Shown: positions 1-8,521, numbered from the stretch's first letter. The stretch is DNA of 64,000 nt from CAVVAE01 sp963746185 (GCA_963746185.1 CAVVAE010000002.1:124001-188000), one strand, 5' to 3'. Notes: a model not told the origin generated them from the sequence alone. Translations and numbers: made by a program.

Positions 1-568
1 CGACGAGGTCTGTGGGTTCGGAGATCACCTCGAACGCCTCGCCGAGGTCGTTGACCTCCTCCGCGCCGGCGTCGAGCACAGCAGCCAGCACGGTGTCCTC
101 GTCGACCACGCTGGGCTCGGGACCTTCTTGCGTTTTCGGGACGATGATGACGCCCTTGCGGGTGAACATGTAGGACACTGAGCCTGCGTCAGCCATCGAA
201 CCGCCACCGCGCGTCATGGCCGTCCGCACCTCTCCGGCCGCCCGGTTGCGGTTGTCGGTGAGACACTCGATGAGCAGCGCGACTCCGCCGGGGGCGTAAC
301 CCTCGTACATGATCGTCTGGTAGTCCGCTCCCCCAGCTTCGAGCCCCGAGCCGCGTTTGACCGCCCGGTCGATGTTGTCGTTGGGGACGGAGGACTTCTT
401 CGCCTTCTGGATGGCGTCGTACAACGTCGGGTTGCCCGCCGGGTCACCACCGCCGGTGCGAGCCGCCACCTCGATGTTCTTGATGAGCTTGGCGAACAGC
501 TTGCCTCGCCTGGCGTCGACCACCGCCTTCTTGTGCTTGGTGGTCGCCCATTTGGAGTGGCCGGACAT
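1..568 (-). CDS. yebC: YebC/PmpR family transcriptional regulator (3' end outside window)
   Basis: The first 189 codons are visible; the family is usually about 250 residues, so the C-terminus lies beyond position 1. The protein opens MSGHSKWATTKHKKAVVDAR, the near-invariant YebC N-terminus, and continues with the GGGDPAGNPTLYDAIQKAKK and SVPNDNIDRAVKRG stretches typical of the family. YebC-like proteins are cytosolic DNA- or ribosome-associated factors. In actinobacteria this gene normally sits between pdxT and ruvC. It lies 30 nt downstream of pdxT on the same strand, so it is probably the distal gene of the pdxS-pdxT operon. The ATG at 568 is the only sensible start. Confidence 0.93.
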   Translation of the reverse strand, partial: MSGHSKWATTKHKKAVVDARRGKLFAKLIKNIEVAARTGGGDPAGNPTLYDAIQKAKKSSVPNDNIDRAVKRGSGLEAGGADYQTIMYEGYAPGGVALLIECLTDNRNRAAGEVRTAMTRGGGSMADAGSVSYMFTRKGVIIVPKTQEGPEPSVVDEDTVLAAVLDAGAEEVNDLGEAFEVISEPTDLV

Positions 569-600
569 GCGTTGAGTTGCTCCTTCAGGCTGTGCCGCTG

Positions 601-1200
601 CTAGGAACTGCGGACGAGATCAACGAAGTATCTGTGCACGCGATCGTCATGGGTGATCTCGGGGTGGAATGAGGTGGCCATGGTCGCGCCCTGGCGCACG
701 GCGACGATCCTACCGGCGGCTGGACCGCTGGCGACTGTGGCGAGTACGTCGACGTCGGCGCCGACCTTTTCGACCCAAGGTGCCCGGATGAACAAGGCGT
801 GGAACGGCTCATCGAACGGCGCGAAGTCGACGTCGCTCTCGAACGAGTCGACCTGACGCCCGAAGGCGTTACGTCGTACGACGACATCAAGACCACCAAG
901 CGTCTGCTGACCATCGATACCCCCCTCGATCCGATCGGCAAGCAGGATCATTCCGGCACACGTACCCAGGGCAGGCATCCCCGATGCCAGTCGCTGCCGC
1001 AGCGGGTCCCAAAGCTCGAAGATCGTCGCCAACTTGTGCATCGTCGTCGACTCACCACCGGGTATGACGATCGCGTCGACGTCAACCAGCTCGTTCGGAC
1101 GGCGTACCGGTACGGCGTCGGCCCCGACAGCGGCGAACATCCGGAGGTGCTCGCGGACGTCACCTTGCAGGGCGAGGACGCCGATCGTCGGGAAGGTCAC
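601..1200 (-). CDS. pdxT: Pyridoxal 5'-phosphate synthase glutaminase subunit PdxT
   Basis: A 199-residue class I glutaminase that hydrolyses glutamine and channels ammonia to PdxS for PLP synthesis. The sequence shows GVLALQGD at the N-terminus, the oxyanion GGES motif (about 48-51), the nucleophile Cys81 in GTCAGMI, and the His179/Glu181 pair in SFHPEITHD, so the catalytic triad is complete. Length matches the family. Its partner pdxS is normally adjacent, but here the two are separated by about 9.4 kb of accessory genes on the same strand (1253-10609). PdxT may therefore be transcribed from another promoter or by read-through of that block. Confidence 0.96.
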   Translation of the reverse strand: MTFPTIGVLALQGDVREHLRMFAAVGADAVPVRRPNELVDVDAIVIPGGESTTMHKLATIFELWDPLRQRLASGMPALGTCAGMILLADRIEGGIDGQQTLGGLDVVVRRNAFGRQVDSFESDVDFAPFDEPFHALFIRAPWVEKVGADVDVLATVASGPAAGRIVAVRQGATMATSFHPEITHDDRVHRYFVDLVRSS

Positions 1201-1252
1201 CCTTACATCGTATGGGCCGATCTCTCACGCTCCGAATCAGTAGAGCCTCGGA

Positions 1253-4195
1253 TCAGGAGCGGGCGAAGGACACGTATGAGGTCGTCATGCTGTTTCCGGC
1301 GATGTCGTCGGCCTCGACCGCGACGGTGTAGTTAGCGCTCGGCAGCACCCCAGTCGTGAAGGTCCACGTCGTGCCAGTGATCGTGGCCGTCGGCAGCGAA
1401 GGGCTGGGCTGGCCGCTGATGTCGAAGCAAGGGATCCAGCTGCTTGGTGGCAACAGGCATGCGTCCTGCGCGTAGGAGTACAACAGCACGACAACCCTGT
1501 CCATGCCCAGGTTGTCGGTCACCGTGCCACAGACCGAGTTGCCGGTGGGAGTGCAGCCATTCTGATACTGAGTGCCGTCGTAGGTACCGCCGTTCACGGG
1601 GAAGGCGAGGGTGGCTACAGGCGCCTGCGTATCCAACGACACGACGAAGTTCGAGGATGCCGCCGAGGAGTTGCCCGCCAGGTCAGTCGCCGTCGCGGTC
1701 ATCGTGTTGTCTCCGCCCAGCATCGTCGCGAATGCGTTGAACCCACCACCGGTTGCTGTCACCATCGCCAGGGTCGAAACACCCCGCTGCACCACGACAG
1801 AGCTACCCGTCTCCGCCGACCCGGACAGGGTCTGGTCGGCCAGGTTTGTGATCTCGTCATTGTTGGAGGAGCCCGTGTCATTGCTGATCCCGGTGAATGC
1901 GGGCGCTGCCGGTGCAGCCGTGTCCAGGGTGACCGGGAAGTTCGCCGAGGTCGCGGAGTTACCCGCGACGTCGCTGCTGATCACCGTGAAGGTGTTGACC
2001 CCCGGGACCAGGGTCACCGCTGCGGTGAAGGTGCCTAGTCCAGTCGCTGTCACCGTCGCCAGCGTCAAGCCGCCGCGTTTGACGACCACGGTGCTGTTGG
2101 CATCGGCTGTGCCGGACAGCGTCTGTGCAGCCACACTCGTGATCTGGTCGGTAGCCGACGATCCGCTGTCGTTGCTGATGCTGACCAGTGCCGGGGCGAC
2201 CATCGTGGTGTCGAGGGTGACGGCGAAGTTGGTTGAGGCCACTGACACGTTGTCGGCGATGTCGGTCGCCTTGGTGGTGAGCGTGTTGATCCCCTCGATG
2301 AGAGTGATCGGGATCGCATAACTGCCTGAGCTACTTGCGGCACCAGACGCGATCGTGGTGCCACCCCTGATCACCGTGACGGTGCTATTCGCCTCCGCGA
2401 TACCGGACAGCGTTTGTGACGCGGCGTTGGTGATCTTGTCCGTGCCGGAGGGTCCCGTGTCGTTGCTGATCGAGGTGATCGTCGGCCTGCCCGGCGCCAC
2501 ACTGTCCATCTTCACCGTGGCGGTGCTGGTGTCACCGACGTTTCCCGCCTTGTCGACGGCGTAGTAGGTCACGGTGTTGTCACCCTGGAGAGTGGTGGGG
2601 ACAGTCGCGCTCTTGGTCACGCCCGTGCCCGAGGACCAGGCCGCCACATTGACGCGGGTCCAAACCTTGTCGGTACCACCGCTTCCGGTGTCCGCCTGGC
2701 CGATCACGACGGCGGTTGACGCTCTGTTCCAGCCCGCGACGTTGGGCGCCGGCGTGATCGAGTTTACGCCGGTCGTCGGCGCGATCTGGTCGACCTTGAC
2801 CACGTAGCCGCCGGTGGCGGTCGAGATATTTCCGGCCACGTCGCTCGCCGTCGCGGTCAAGGTGGTGGCCTGGTTGGCCACGAGCGTCATCGGGTAGCCG
2901 AACTTGCCGGTGCCGTCGGTGAGGGTGGTGCCGAGTGGCACCACCGGGGCGGGCACGGTCCGCGTGACGGTTACCGTACTGCCCACCTCGGCAGTGCCGT
3001 TAACGATCTGGTCGGCCACGCTGGTGATCTCGTCCGTGAGCGACACCCCGGTGTCGTCGCTCAGTGCGGTGAACGCCGGCACCCCTGGCTTGGTGGTGTC
3101 GAGGGTGACCGGAAAGTCTGCGGAGACAACGGAAACGTTGCCGGCCACGTCGGTCGCGGTCGCGGTGAAGTTGTTGACGCCGGCGTTGGCGCTGGTGAGA
3201 GTCACGGCTGCTGAGAAGGCCCCAGACCCGCTTGCTGTTACGGTCGCCAACGTCGTACCAGCGCGCTTCACGATCACGGTTGACCCGGCCTCCGCCGTCC
3301 CGAAGAGGATCTGCGCTGTGGTCTTGGTGATCTGGTCACTGGACGAAACCCCAGTGTCCGCACTGATGCCTGTCAGCGTCGGGTCAGCAGGCGCCACCGT
3401 GTCGATCCGCAGCGTCAGGGACTTTGCGGACTCGGTGTTGCCCGCGTAGTCGTCTGCGTAGTAGGTCACCCAGGTGGTCCCCGGGCCAGACCACGAGAAT
3501 GACGTCGACGTTCCGGTCACGCTGACCGGCGCCGCGCCGCCGATGCTGTACGTGAGGCTCTTGCCGCCTGACCCACCTGCGTCCGTCACGGACAGGGATA
3601 CCGACACTGCCGTGTTGTTCCAACCTGCGCCATTCGGCGTCGGGGAAACCGACGCGAGTGTTAGCGGTGCGGTCTGGTCGGAGACAAAGGTCTTGCGCGC
3701 GCCTTCAGGGCTCACCCAGTTGGCCTTGCGAGCCAAGACTCCGTAATCGACGGTCCCTAGTAACGGGTTGTCGTCGGTGCAGGTCGTCGCCGGAGTGCTC
3801 GCCGTGCAGACTACGACGGAAGATGCGCCGGCGTGGCGAACGACGTCGTAGCCATCGACCGAGGAACTGTCCGGCATGGTGACCGCGGCCCACGTCAGTC
3901 GCACTGAGCTGGCGTCGTACGCAGCCGTGGGGGCGGCGGGGGTCCCAACGCTGGCCCCCAACGCGGAACCCGAACCCAATCCAGTGGAGAGCCAGCCGGC
4001 GAGCGCCACGGTGAGTCCGACTCCGAGGATCAGCCCGGCGAACAAGACGATGCCGCGGGTCAGACGGTGAACGCGCTGCGACGACCTCAGCGGTTGATCG
4101 GACGATGCAGCGCCGGCCGCCCCAGCTTCTCTCGCAGCGACGGCGTCCGAGACGAAGTTACGCCGTCTGAAAGCGCGGTGACGTTGACCTGGCAT
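1253..4195 (-). CDS. Large membrane-anchored or secreted Ig-repeat stalk protein
   Basis: About 980 residues. A basic cytoplasmic N-terminus (about 1-47) precedes one hydrophobic segment (about 48-68) ending AGWLSTGLGSGSALG, a degenerate copy of the W-S-T-G-x-G motif in the neighbouring small proteins. An fn3-like domain follows, then seven Ig-like modules. Five are of the GTAEAGSTVTV type and two of the APNxAGWN...SG...TYY type (OmpL47-like). Most are joined at DTxxP boundaries. The last about 120 residues form a cap (FPVNGGTY...NSVCGTVTDNLGMDRVVV) that recurs in the 481-residue protein at 4980-6425. ATG 4195 is preferred over GTG 4207 because GAGGTGG lies 8 nt upstream of it. The gene starts 13 nt after the preceding small gene stops, so the two are co-transcribed. 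An extracellular fibre or adhesin role is inference. Confidence 0.83.
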   Translation of the reverse strand: MPGQRHRAFRRRNFVSDAVAAREAGAAGAASSDQPLRSSQRVHRLTRGIVLFAGLILGVGLTVALAGWLSTGLGSGSALGASVGTPAAPTAAYDASSVRLTWAAVTMPDSSSVDGYDVVRHAGASSVVVCTASTPATTCTDDNPLLGTVDYGVLARKANWVSPEGARKTFVSDQTAPLTLASVSPTPNGAGWNNTAVSVSLSVTDAGGSGGKSLTYSIGGAAPVSVTGTSTSFSWSGPGTTWVTYYADDYAGNTESAKSLTLRIDTVAPADPTLTGISADTGVSSSDQITKTTAQILFGTAEAGSTVIVKRAGTTLATVTASGSGAFSAAVTLTSANAGVNNFTATATDVAGNVSVVSADFPVTLDTTKPGVPAFTALSDDTGVSLTDEITSVADQIVNGTAEVGSTVTVTRTVPAPVVPLGTTLTDGTGKFGYPMTLVANQATTLTATASDVAGNISTATGGYVVKVDQIAPTTGVNSITPAPNVAGWNRASTAVVIGQADTGSGGTDKVWTRVNVAAWSSGTGVTKSATVPTTLQGDNTVTYYAVDKAGNVGDTSTATVKMDSVAPGRPTITSISNDTGPSGTDKITNAASQTLSGIAEANSTVTVIRGGTTIASGAASSSGSYAIPITLIEGINTLTTKATDIADNVSVASTNFAVTLDTTMVAPALVSISNDSGSSATDQITSVAAQTLSGTADANSTVVVKRGGLTLATVTATGLGTFTAAVTLVPGVNTFTVISSDVAGNSATSANFPVTLDTAAPAAPAFTGISNDTGSSNNDEITNLADQTLSGSAETGSSVVVQRGVSTLAMVTATGGGFNAFATMLGGDNTMTATATDLAGNSSAASSNFVVSLDTQAPVATLAFPVNGGTYDGTQYQNGCTPTGNSVCGTVTDNLGMDRVVVLLYSYAQDACLLPPSSWIPCFDISGQPSPSLPTATITGTTWTFTTGVLPSANYTVAVEADDIAGNSMTTSYVSFARS

Positions 4196-4208
4196 GGCTC
4201 GCGCCACC

Positions 4209-4661
4209 TCAGCTACTTGCGCCGTTGGCTGTCAGGTCAAAGCTAAACGTCGCGCCCTGGCAGACGTGGTTCGCGGCGTTTGACATCGAGATCGGTACGT
4301 CATGGGACGGGCTCGTTCCGTCCGCAGGGATGACGTCGCTCAACAAGACGGCGCTACCCGAGATCGCTGCAATGTTGCATCCGACATGCCCGGCGTCCAC
4401 CGAGAAGTTGCTCGGAGTGCCGCTCGCGAGCGTGACGGCGTACGGGTTCGTGTTCGTTACTGTGAAGTCAGCCTGGACCGTGCCGGTTGGGTACAGGTTG
4501 TTGACGGCCCCCACGGTGACTGTCAGCGGTACGGCGGTGCCGCCGGTGGTGGATCCGTAACCTGTGCCGGTGGAGCTCCAGGCTGCGAAAGCAACGCCGA
4601 CGACCATCAGGCCGGGGACAGAAAGGCTGATCGCGGCAATGCGACGACTGGTGGCACGCAT
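4209..4661 (-). CDS. 150-residue secreted protein with SipW-cognate-like N-terminus (copy D)
   Basis: One of four paralogues of exactly 150 residues. A basic start (MRATSRR) and a hydrophobic core end in VAFAAWSSTGTGYGSTTGG, resembling the SipW-cognate signal region of TasA/CalY proteins. The remaining about 110 residues are a beta-rich domain with PLTVTV, TVTNTNPYAVTL and two conserved cysteines (GHVGCNIA, NHVCQGAT; about positions 95 and 134) that could form a disulfide. Starting at ATG 4661 rather than the longer upstream reading frame restores the family length and gives an AAAGGAA ribosome site. It is immediately followed by the 980-residue stalk gene. Function is unproven; a fibre-subunit role is inference from fold resemblance and gene pairing. 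Confidence 0.82.
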   Translation of the reverse strand: MRATSRRIAAISLSVPGLMVVGVAFAAWSSTGTGYGSTTGGTAVPLTVTVGAVNNLYPTGTVQADFTVTNTNPYAVTLASGTPSNFSVDAGHVGCNIAAISGSAVLLSDVIPADGTSPSHDVPISMSNAANHVCQGATFSFDLTANGASS

Positions 4662-4979
4662 GGCGAGAGTTCCTTTCCGTTTGGTCAGGGGTATGCACGG
4701 CGGGAGCTGGTATGCAGATCGCGTGATCCGGCCCACACGGGTGCGCAGTGTCGGCCCGATACCTACGAGCCTGAGGCATAGGGATGGCGCATCGAGAGTT
4801 TCCAGGGAGATCGGACTCTTCGGTGACGACGTTGACCCAGATGACCCTGCCCGGTGGCCGGGTGCCCAGGTCGAGATGGCCCAAGCGAACTACCACCCCT
4901 AGTCCTGGTGGCGGTTGTCCCCGGACTGTGCCTACGCTACGTATTGAACTCGTTACTATCTGCTACCGAGCAGACTTGC
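4662..4979 (-). promoter_or_regulatory. Conserved leader/promoter region of module D
   Basis: This 318-nt gap resembles the upstream regions of the other three 150-residue genes. On the minus strand it carries GCAGATAGTAAC, the box TAGTTCGCTTGGGCCATC (4892-4875), GTCATCTGG (4845-4837, 176 nt before ATG), a TCCGA element and GCCTCAGGCTC. It lacks the later part of the leader shared by copies A and C (the CACCG..CGGTG hairpin and GAGCTTCACAGCAGC), so it is the most diverged copy. Confidence 0.5.
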
Positions 4980-6425
4980 TCAGGAGCGCGTGAACGTCAG
5001 GTACGAGGTCTGGACGCTGTTGCCAGCCATGTCGTAGGCCTCGATCGCCACGATGTAGCTACCGCTCTGCAGCGCCCCGGTCGTGAGCCTCCACGTGTTG
5101 CCCGAGATCGTCGCCGTCGGCAGCGAACCGCTAGGCAGTCCCCAGATGTCGAAGCAAGGGATCCAGCTGTTCGGAGGCACCAGGCACTCGCCGCGCGAGA
5201 ACGAGTACAGCCCCACCACGACCCTGTCGACGGCCAGGTTGTCGGCCACCGAGCCACACACGGAGTTGTGGATCGCGCAGCCGGTGTTGTACTGACCGGG
5301 GTTGTAGGTCCCGTTGTTCACGGGGAAGTCGACGTCGGCCGTCGGGTCTTGGGTATCGATGCTGACGGTATAGGTCCCCGTCGACTCGACGTTGCCTGCC
5401 ACGTCGGTGGCGAAGTAGGTGAACGTCTTGATGCCTTGGGTGTTGATGGTGAAGGACGCAGTGGCCGCGTTCACGGTGACAGCCGCTGCCGCACCGATCT
5501 TGTACGTGATCGACGCGACTCCCGACGCGCCCACTTCTGTGGCCGTGAGCGTGATGGTGGTGTTCGTGTTGTTCCAGCCGTTCGCGTTGGGCGCTGGGCT
5601 TTGGCTCACGACGGTGTTGGGAGCGTTGTTGTCGAGCTTGACCGTGGAGGTCTTCGTCGACTCAACGTTGCCCGCCAGGTCGGTGGCGAAGTAAGTGATC
5701 GTCGTCGTGCCGGGCGCGCTGATGGTGAAGTTCGTGGTGGCCGCGTTCACGGTGACGGCTGCGGCAGCGCCGATCTTGTAGGTGATCGAGGCGACACCCG
5801 ACCCGGAGTCGGTGGCGGTCAAGGTCAGCGTGGGCGCTGTTTTGTTCCAGCCCGCTCCATTGGGAGCTGGGCTGCTCGAGGCGGTGGTGACCGGGGCTGT
5901 GGTGTCGAACGTGAAGGACTTCCGCACACTCTCCGTAGAGGTCCAGGCCTGAAGCTGAGCGGTCACGCCGTACGTCGCCGTCGTCTGCACCGGCGAACTG
6001 TCGACGCAGGTGCGGATCGGCTCGTTGACCGTGCAGACGACGGTCGTCGTGGCGCCGACATACCGACGCACGGTGTAACTGGCGACCGGGGTGCCTTGCG
6101 CCAACGTGGTCTGGGTCCAGTCGACCCTGGCGGTCGTGCCGACCTTCGTCACTGTGGGGGCTGCGGGACGGTTGACCTGGGTCGACGCCGTGGAGCCGGA
6201 GCCGTTGTGAGTGAACGTCCACGCTGCCCAGCCAGCGAGGGGCTGGAGGGCGAGCGCCACGGTCAAGACGAGGATGCTTACCACGATCCGTTGCCGGCCG
6301 CGGTGACTGTCGAAGCATGCGGGCGAGGCTTTCTCCCCGGGCACGACGTACCGCCACGCCTTCGTGGCGAGCCCACGAAGGGCTGCCACGATGGCGAAGG
6401 GGCGGATATTGCCGTGCTCGGTCAT
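4980..6425 (-). CDS. Membrane-anchored or secreted Ig-repeat protein sharing a cap with the 980-residue stalk
   Basis: 481 residues. The first 30 residues (MTEHGNIRPFAIVAALRGLA) resemble the N-terminus of the 214-residue protein at 8522-9166. A second hydrophobic stretch (about 47-69) ends GWAAWTFTHNGSGSTAST, a SipW-like motif. Then come an fn3-like domain (RPAAPTVTKVGTTARVDW), two SPAPNGxGWN...ITYKIG OmpL47-type Ig modules, and the C-terminal cap (VDFPVNNGTY...NSVCGSVADNLAVDRVVV...WIPCFDI) shared with the protein at 1253-4195. It reads as a shortened version of that protein. It lies 63 nt downstream of small gene A, with a hairpin in the gap. The ATG at 6425 has GGAAAGAA upstream. Surface-structure role is inferred. 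Confidence 0.83.
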   Translation of the reverse strand: MTEHGNIRPFAIVAALRGLATKAWRYVVPGEKASPACFDSHRGRQRIVVSILVLTVALALQPLAGWAAWTFTHNGSGSTASTQVNRPAAPTVTKVGTTARVDWTQTTLAQGTPVASYTVRRYVGATTTVVCTVNEPIRTCVDSSPVQTTATYGVTAQLQAWTSTESVRKSFTFDTTAPVTTASSSPAPNGAGWNKTAPTLTLTATDSGSGVASITYKIGAAAAVTVNAATTNFTISAPGTTTITYFATDLAGNVESTKTSTVKLDNNAPNTVVSQSPAPNANGWNNTNTTITLTATEVGASGVASITYKIGAAAAVTVNAATASFTINTQGIKTFTYFATDVAGNVESTGTYTVSIDTQDPTADVDFPVNNGTYNPGQYNTGCAIHNSVCGSVADNLAVDRVVVGLYSFSRGECLVPPNSWIPCFDIWGLPSGSLPTATISGNTWRLTTGALQSGSYIVAIEAYDMAGNSVQTSYLTFTRS

Positions 6426-6466
6426 GTGAGTTCTTTCCGTCGATGTCGCGTACTAGGTGATGGGTG

Positions 6467-6486
6467 CCTGATCAGTAGTGATCAGG
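6467..6486 (-). promoter_or_regulatory. Intercistronic hairpin just after stop of copy A
   Basis: A perfect inverted repeat with arms CCTGATCA and TGATCAGG and loop GTAG. It begins 2 nt beyond the stop codon of the 150-residue gene (6489-6941) and lies before the 481-residue gene. Hairpins occupy the equivalent place after copies B and C. Partial termination or 3'-end protection of the upstream message is plausible. Confidence 0.6.
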
Positions 6487-6488
6487 GA

Positions 6489-6941
6489 TCAGCTGCTGGC
6501 GCCGGTGACCGTGAGGTCGAAGCTGAACGTCGCACCCTGGCAGGCGTTGGTCGCGGCGTTCGACATGGCGATGGCGACGTTGCGCGAAGGCGACGTGGCG
6601 CCCGTAGCGAGGACATCGGTGAGGCTGACGTCAGCGGCGGAGATCGACGCGACGTTGCAGGTCGAGTGACCCGCGTCGACGGAGATGTTGCTGGGGTGAG
6701 CGTTGGACAACGTCACCGAGTACGGGTTGGTGTTCTTCACCGTGAAGCCCACGTTCACTGAGCCGGTGGGGTACAGGCCGCTGGCGGTACCGACGGTCAC
6801 GACGAGCGGAGTGGCGTTGCCGGCGGCGGCTGTGCCGGAGCCCGTGCCGGTGGAGGTCCAGGACGCGAAGGCGACAGTGACGCCCATCAAGGCGAAGACG
6901 AAGGCGGCAATGGCGGCGGTGCGACGAGTGGTGGTGCGCAT
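6489..6941 (-). CDS. 150-residue secreted protein with SipW-cognate-like N-terminus (copy A)
   Basis: The family-length protein starts at ATG 6941, preceded by GGGAAGGGAA about 10 nt upstream. The reading frame stays open for another 99 codons upstream, but that stretch is the conserved untranslated leader. The N-terminus MRTTTRRTAAIAAF...VAFASWTSTGTGSGTAAAG matches copies B and C. The mature part has PLVVTV, LYPTGSVNVGFTVKNTNPYS and the conserved cysteines in HSTCNVAS and TNACQGAT. Expected to be exported and perhaps assembled extracellularly (inference from TasA-like features). No SipW-type peptidase gene lies in the window. Confidence 0.84.
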   Translation of the reverse strand: MRTTTRRTAAIAAFVFALMGVTVAFASWTSTGTGSGTAAAGNATPLVVTVGTASGLYPTGSVNVGFTVKNTNPYSVTLSNAHPSNISVDAGHSTCNVASISAADVSLTDVLATGATSPSRNVAIAMSNAATNACQGATFSFDLTVTGASS

Positions 6942-7260
6942 TTCGACGGTTTCCCTTCCCTGTGCCAGGGCGGTTGTGCGTTTCGTGAGCTGCTGTGAAG
7001 CTCGCGATACCCGGTTCACCGAGGTGCGGTGAATGGCCTGACAACTAAGAGCCTGAGGCAAGCCAGTTGACACTTCAAGGATTCCGAGGAGGGTCGGAAC
7101 CTTCGACGACGAGGACCGTCCAGATGACTCTGCGTAGTCGTCCCGCCGTCTCTCGAGGGATGGCCCATCCGTGCTATCGGTGCCTAGCCCTTTCCGGCAA
7201 TGTGCCTGGTCACCGCTACAGAACGTAGAACCAAGCACTACTTTCTGTTACCTCCGGCAG
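6942..7260 (-). promoter_or_regulatory. Conserved leader/promoter region of module A
   Basis: On the minus strand: ACAGAAAGTAG, the box TAGCACGGATGGGCCATC (7176-7159), CGACTACGCAGAGTCATCTGG-like sequence (7140-7120) with GTCATCTGG 180 nt before ATG, GAAGGTTCCGAC, the small hairpin CACCGCACCTCGGTG, GAGCTTCACAGCAGCTC and CGCCCTGGCA just before the ribosome site. These elements recur in the same order and spacing in module C and mostly in B, suggesting a structured 5' UTR of about 220 nt. Confidence 0.55.
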
Positions 7261-7529
7261 GGAACAGCTTTGTCACCCCACAACTACTGTGTGTAATTGC
7301 GCGCTTCTTTCTCGACACTGCTCCCGCGGAGCGCTGGGGCACCTCAGATGAAAGTGCAGCAGCCTGCGTTGCCGGCGGTGATCGGAGATCCGTGGCCGGC
7401 CCGTTGGCGGCATTCAGTCGCGGCGTTGGCTGCCCGTGGGGACTGTATCCACCCACGATGGGATGCCGGTGGCGTCGCAGGAGCGCCGACCTCTGCCCGT
7501 GGTGCTTTCGCCAAGCACCCCGACGACAA
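7261..7529. other. Non-coding spacer upstream of module A
   Basis: About 270 nt between the module B terminator and the module A leader. A motif like the one in the other upstream regions (CAATTACACACAGTAG on the minus strand) lies near 7290. I see no convincing gene: the open frames here have no recognisable product. It may be the scar of a lost partner gene of module B. Confidence 0.4.
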
Positions 7530-7563
7530 GAACGAGCCCGGCGCCGGGGCGCCAGGCTCGTTC
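7530..7563 (-). terminator. Strong hairpin terminator after module B
   Basis: Arms GAACGAGCC (7530-7538) and GGCTCGTTC (7555-7563) enclose an inner GGCGCC/GGCGCC stem. On the minus strand it is followed by TTGTCG. It lies 80 nt downstream of the 150-residue gene at 7644-8096 and makes that gene monocistronic. Confidence 0.8.
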
Positions 7564-7617
7564 TCAGGGTGTTCCGTCGATGTTGCGATGTTGCGGTACT
7601 GCGGTGCTGCGTCGGAG

Positions 7618-7641
7618 CTTGATCAGGACTTGCTGACCAAG
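7618..7641 (-). promoter_or_regulatory. Hairpin just after stop of copy B
   Basis: Minus-strand arms CTTGGTCAG and CTGATCAAG (one G-U pair in RNA) around CAAGTC, starting 2 nt after the stop codon. Same position and half-site as the hairpins after copies A and C, although here no partner gene follows. Confidence 0.55.
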
Positions 7642-7643
7642 GA

Positions 7644-8096
7644 TCAGCTGCTGGCTCCAGTGACGGTCAGGTTGAACGTGAACGTCGCACCCTGGCAAGC
7701 ATCGGTGGCGGCGTTGCTCATGGCGATCGACACGTTGTGCGAAGCCGACGTGGCGCCTGGGGCGAGCACGTCGCTCAAGGTGACGTCAGCGCCGGAGATC
7801 GAGGCGACGTTGCAGGTCGAGTGACCCGCATCGACGGTGAAGCCGCTGGGGTGAGCATTGGCCAGTGTCACAGAGTAGGGGTTGTTGTTCGTGACGGTGA
7901 ATCCCACGGGCTTGGAGTTGGTGGGCGTCAAGCCAGTGGCGGTGCTGACAGTGACGGTCAGCGGGACGGCGTTGCCAGCGGCAGCTGTCCCCGAGCCGGT
8001 GCCGGTGGAGGTCCAGGCGGCGAAGGCAACGCCGGCGCCCATGAGGGCGAGGACGGCGGTGCCGATGATGGCGGTGCGGCGAGTGGTGGTGCGCAT
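7644..8096 (-). CDS. 150-residue secreted protein with SipW-cognate-like N-terminus (copy B, orphan)
   Basis: Opens MRTTTRRTAIIGTAVLALMG and continues AGVAFAAWTSTGTGSGTAAAG, with Trp28 in the SipW-like motif. The mature domain has PLTVTV, GLTPTNSKPVGFTVTNNNPY, and cysteines 95 (HSTCNVAS) and 134 (TDACQGAT). Its signal region is identical to copy C and very close to A, which indicates recent duplication. Unlike the other copies it has no stalk partner: the downstream region holds a hairpin and then a terminator. Ribosome site GAAGGGAA. Predicted extracellular; function unknown. Confidence 0.84.
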   Translation of the reverse strand: MRTTTRRTAIIGTAVLALMGAGVAFAAWTSTGTGSGTAAAGNAVPLTVTVSTATGLTPTNSKPVGFTVTNNNPYSVTLANAHPSGFTVDAGHSTCNVASISGADVTLSDVLAPGATSASHNVSIAMSNAATDACQGATFTFNLTVTGASS

Positions 8097-8460
8097 GTCG
8101 ACGGTTTCCCTTCAGTTTGCCAGGGCGATTCTGCGTCTCGCGAGCTGCTGTGGAGCTGGTGAGACCCGAACACCGGTGGAGCATGTTCGGCTTGACAGGT
8201 TGAAGCATCACTTACTGCGAGAGCCGCGACAAGAGTTCTCGCGACTGTCGGAACCTTCAGCGGCGAGGTGCAACCAGATGACTCTGTGTAGTCGTACCGA
8301 CCGGACAATCGACATGGCCCCTCTGGGCTACGAAAGGCTGGTCATTGTGGGTATCGCGCCAGGTCACGGCTACACTAGGTAAGGTTGTCGTCACTTTCTG
8401 CAGGAGTGACTTCACTCCTTGGCGTGGCTAGTTAGTGACCCTCTGTAATTGTCTGCGGTT
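8097..8460 (-). promoter_or_regulatory. Conserved leader/promoter region of module B
   Basis: Minus strand: GCAGAAAGTGAC, the box TAGCCCAGAGGGGCCATG (8330-8313), GACTACACAGAGTCATCTGG (GTCATCTGG 178 nt before ATG), GAAGGTTCCGACAGT, GTGATGCTTCAAC and CCCTGGCAAACTGAAGGGAAACC. Upstream, 8402-8419 holds an 18-nt inverted repeat (arms AGGAGTGA and TCACTCCT, 2-nt centre) not found in the other copies. It could be an operator or the end of the transcript from the 214-residue gene. Confidence 0.5.
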
Positions 8461-8521
8461 TCATCGCAGGTGCGCGAAGTCTGTTCTGAATGCCTGGAGC
8501 CGCCGGCCACGATGTCGTTCA

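Noticed and set aside
1444..3746. Long plus-strand frames opposite the 980-residue gene
   Set aside because: Antisense shadows of a repetitive GC-rich gene; no start sites or domain motifs, and they end at repeat boundaries.
4854..6761. 635-codon plus-strand frame rich in Arg, Gly and Asp
   Set aside because: It spans antisense to two genes and an intergenic leader and has the composition of a frame shadow.
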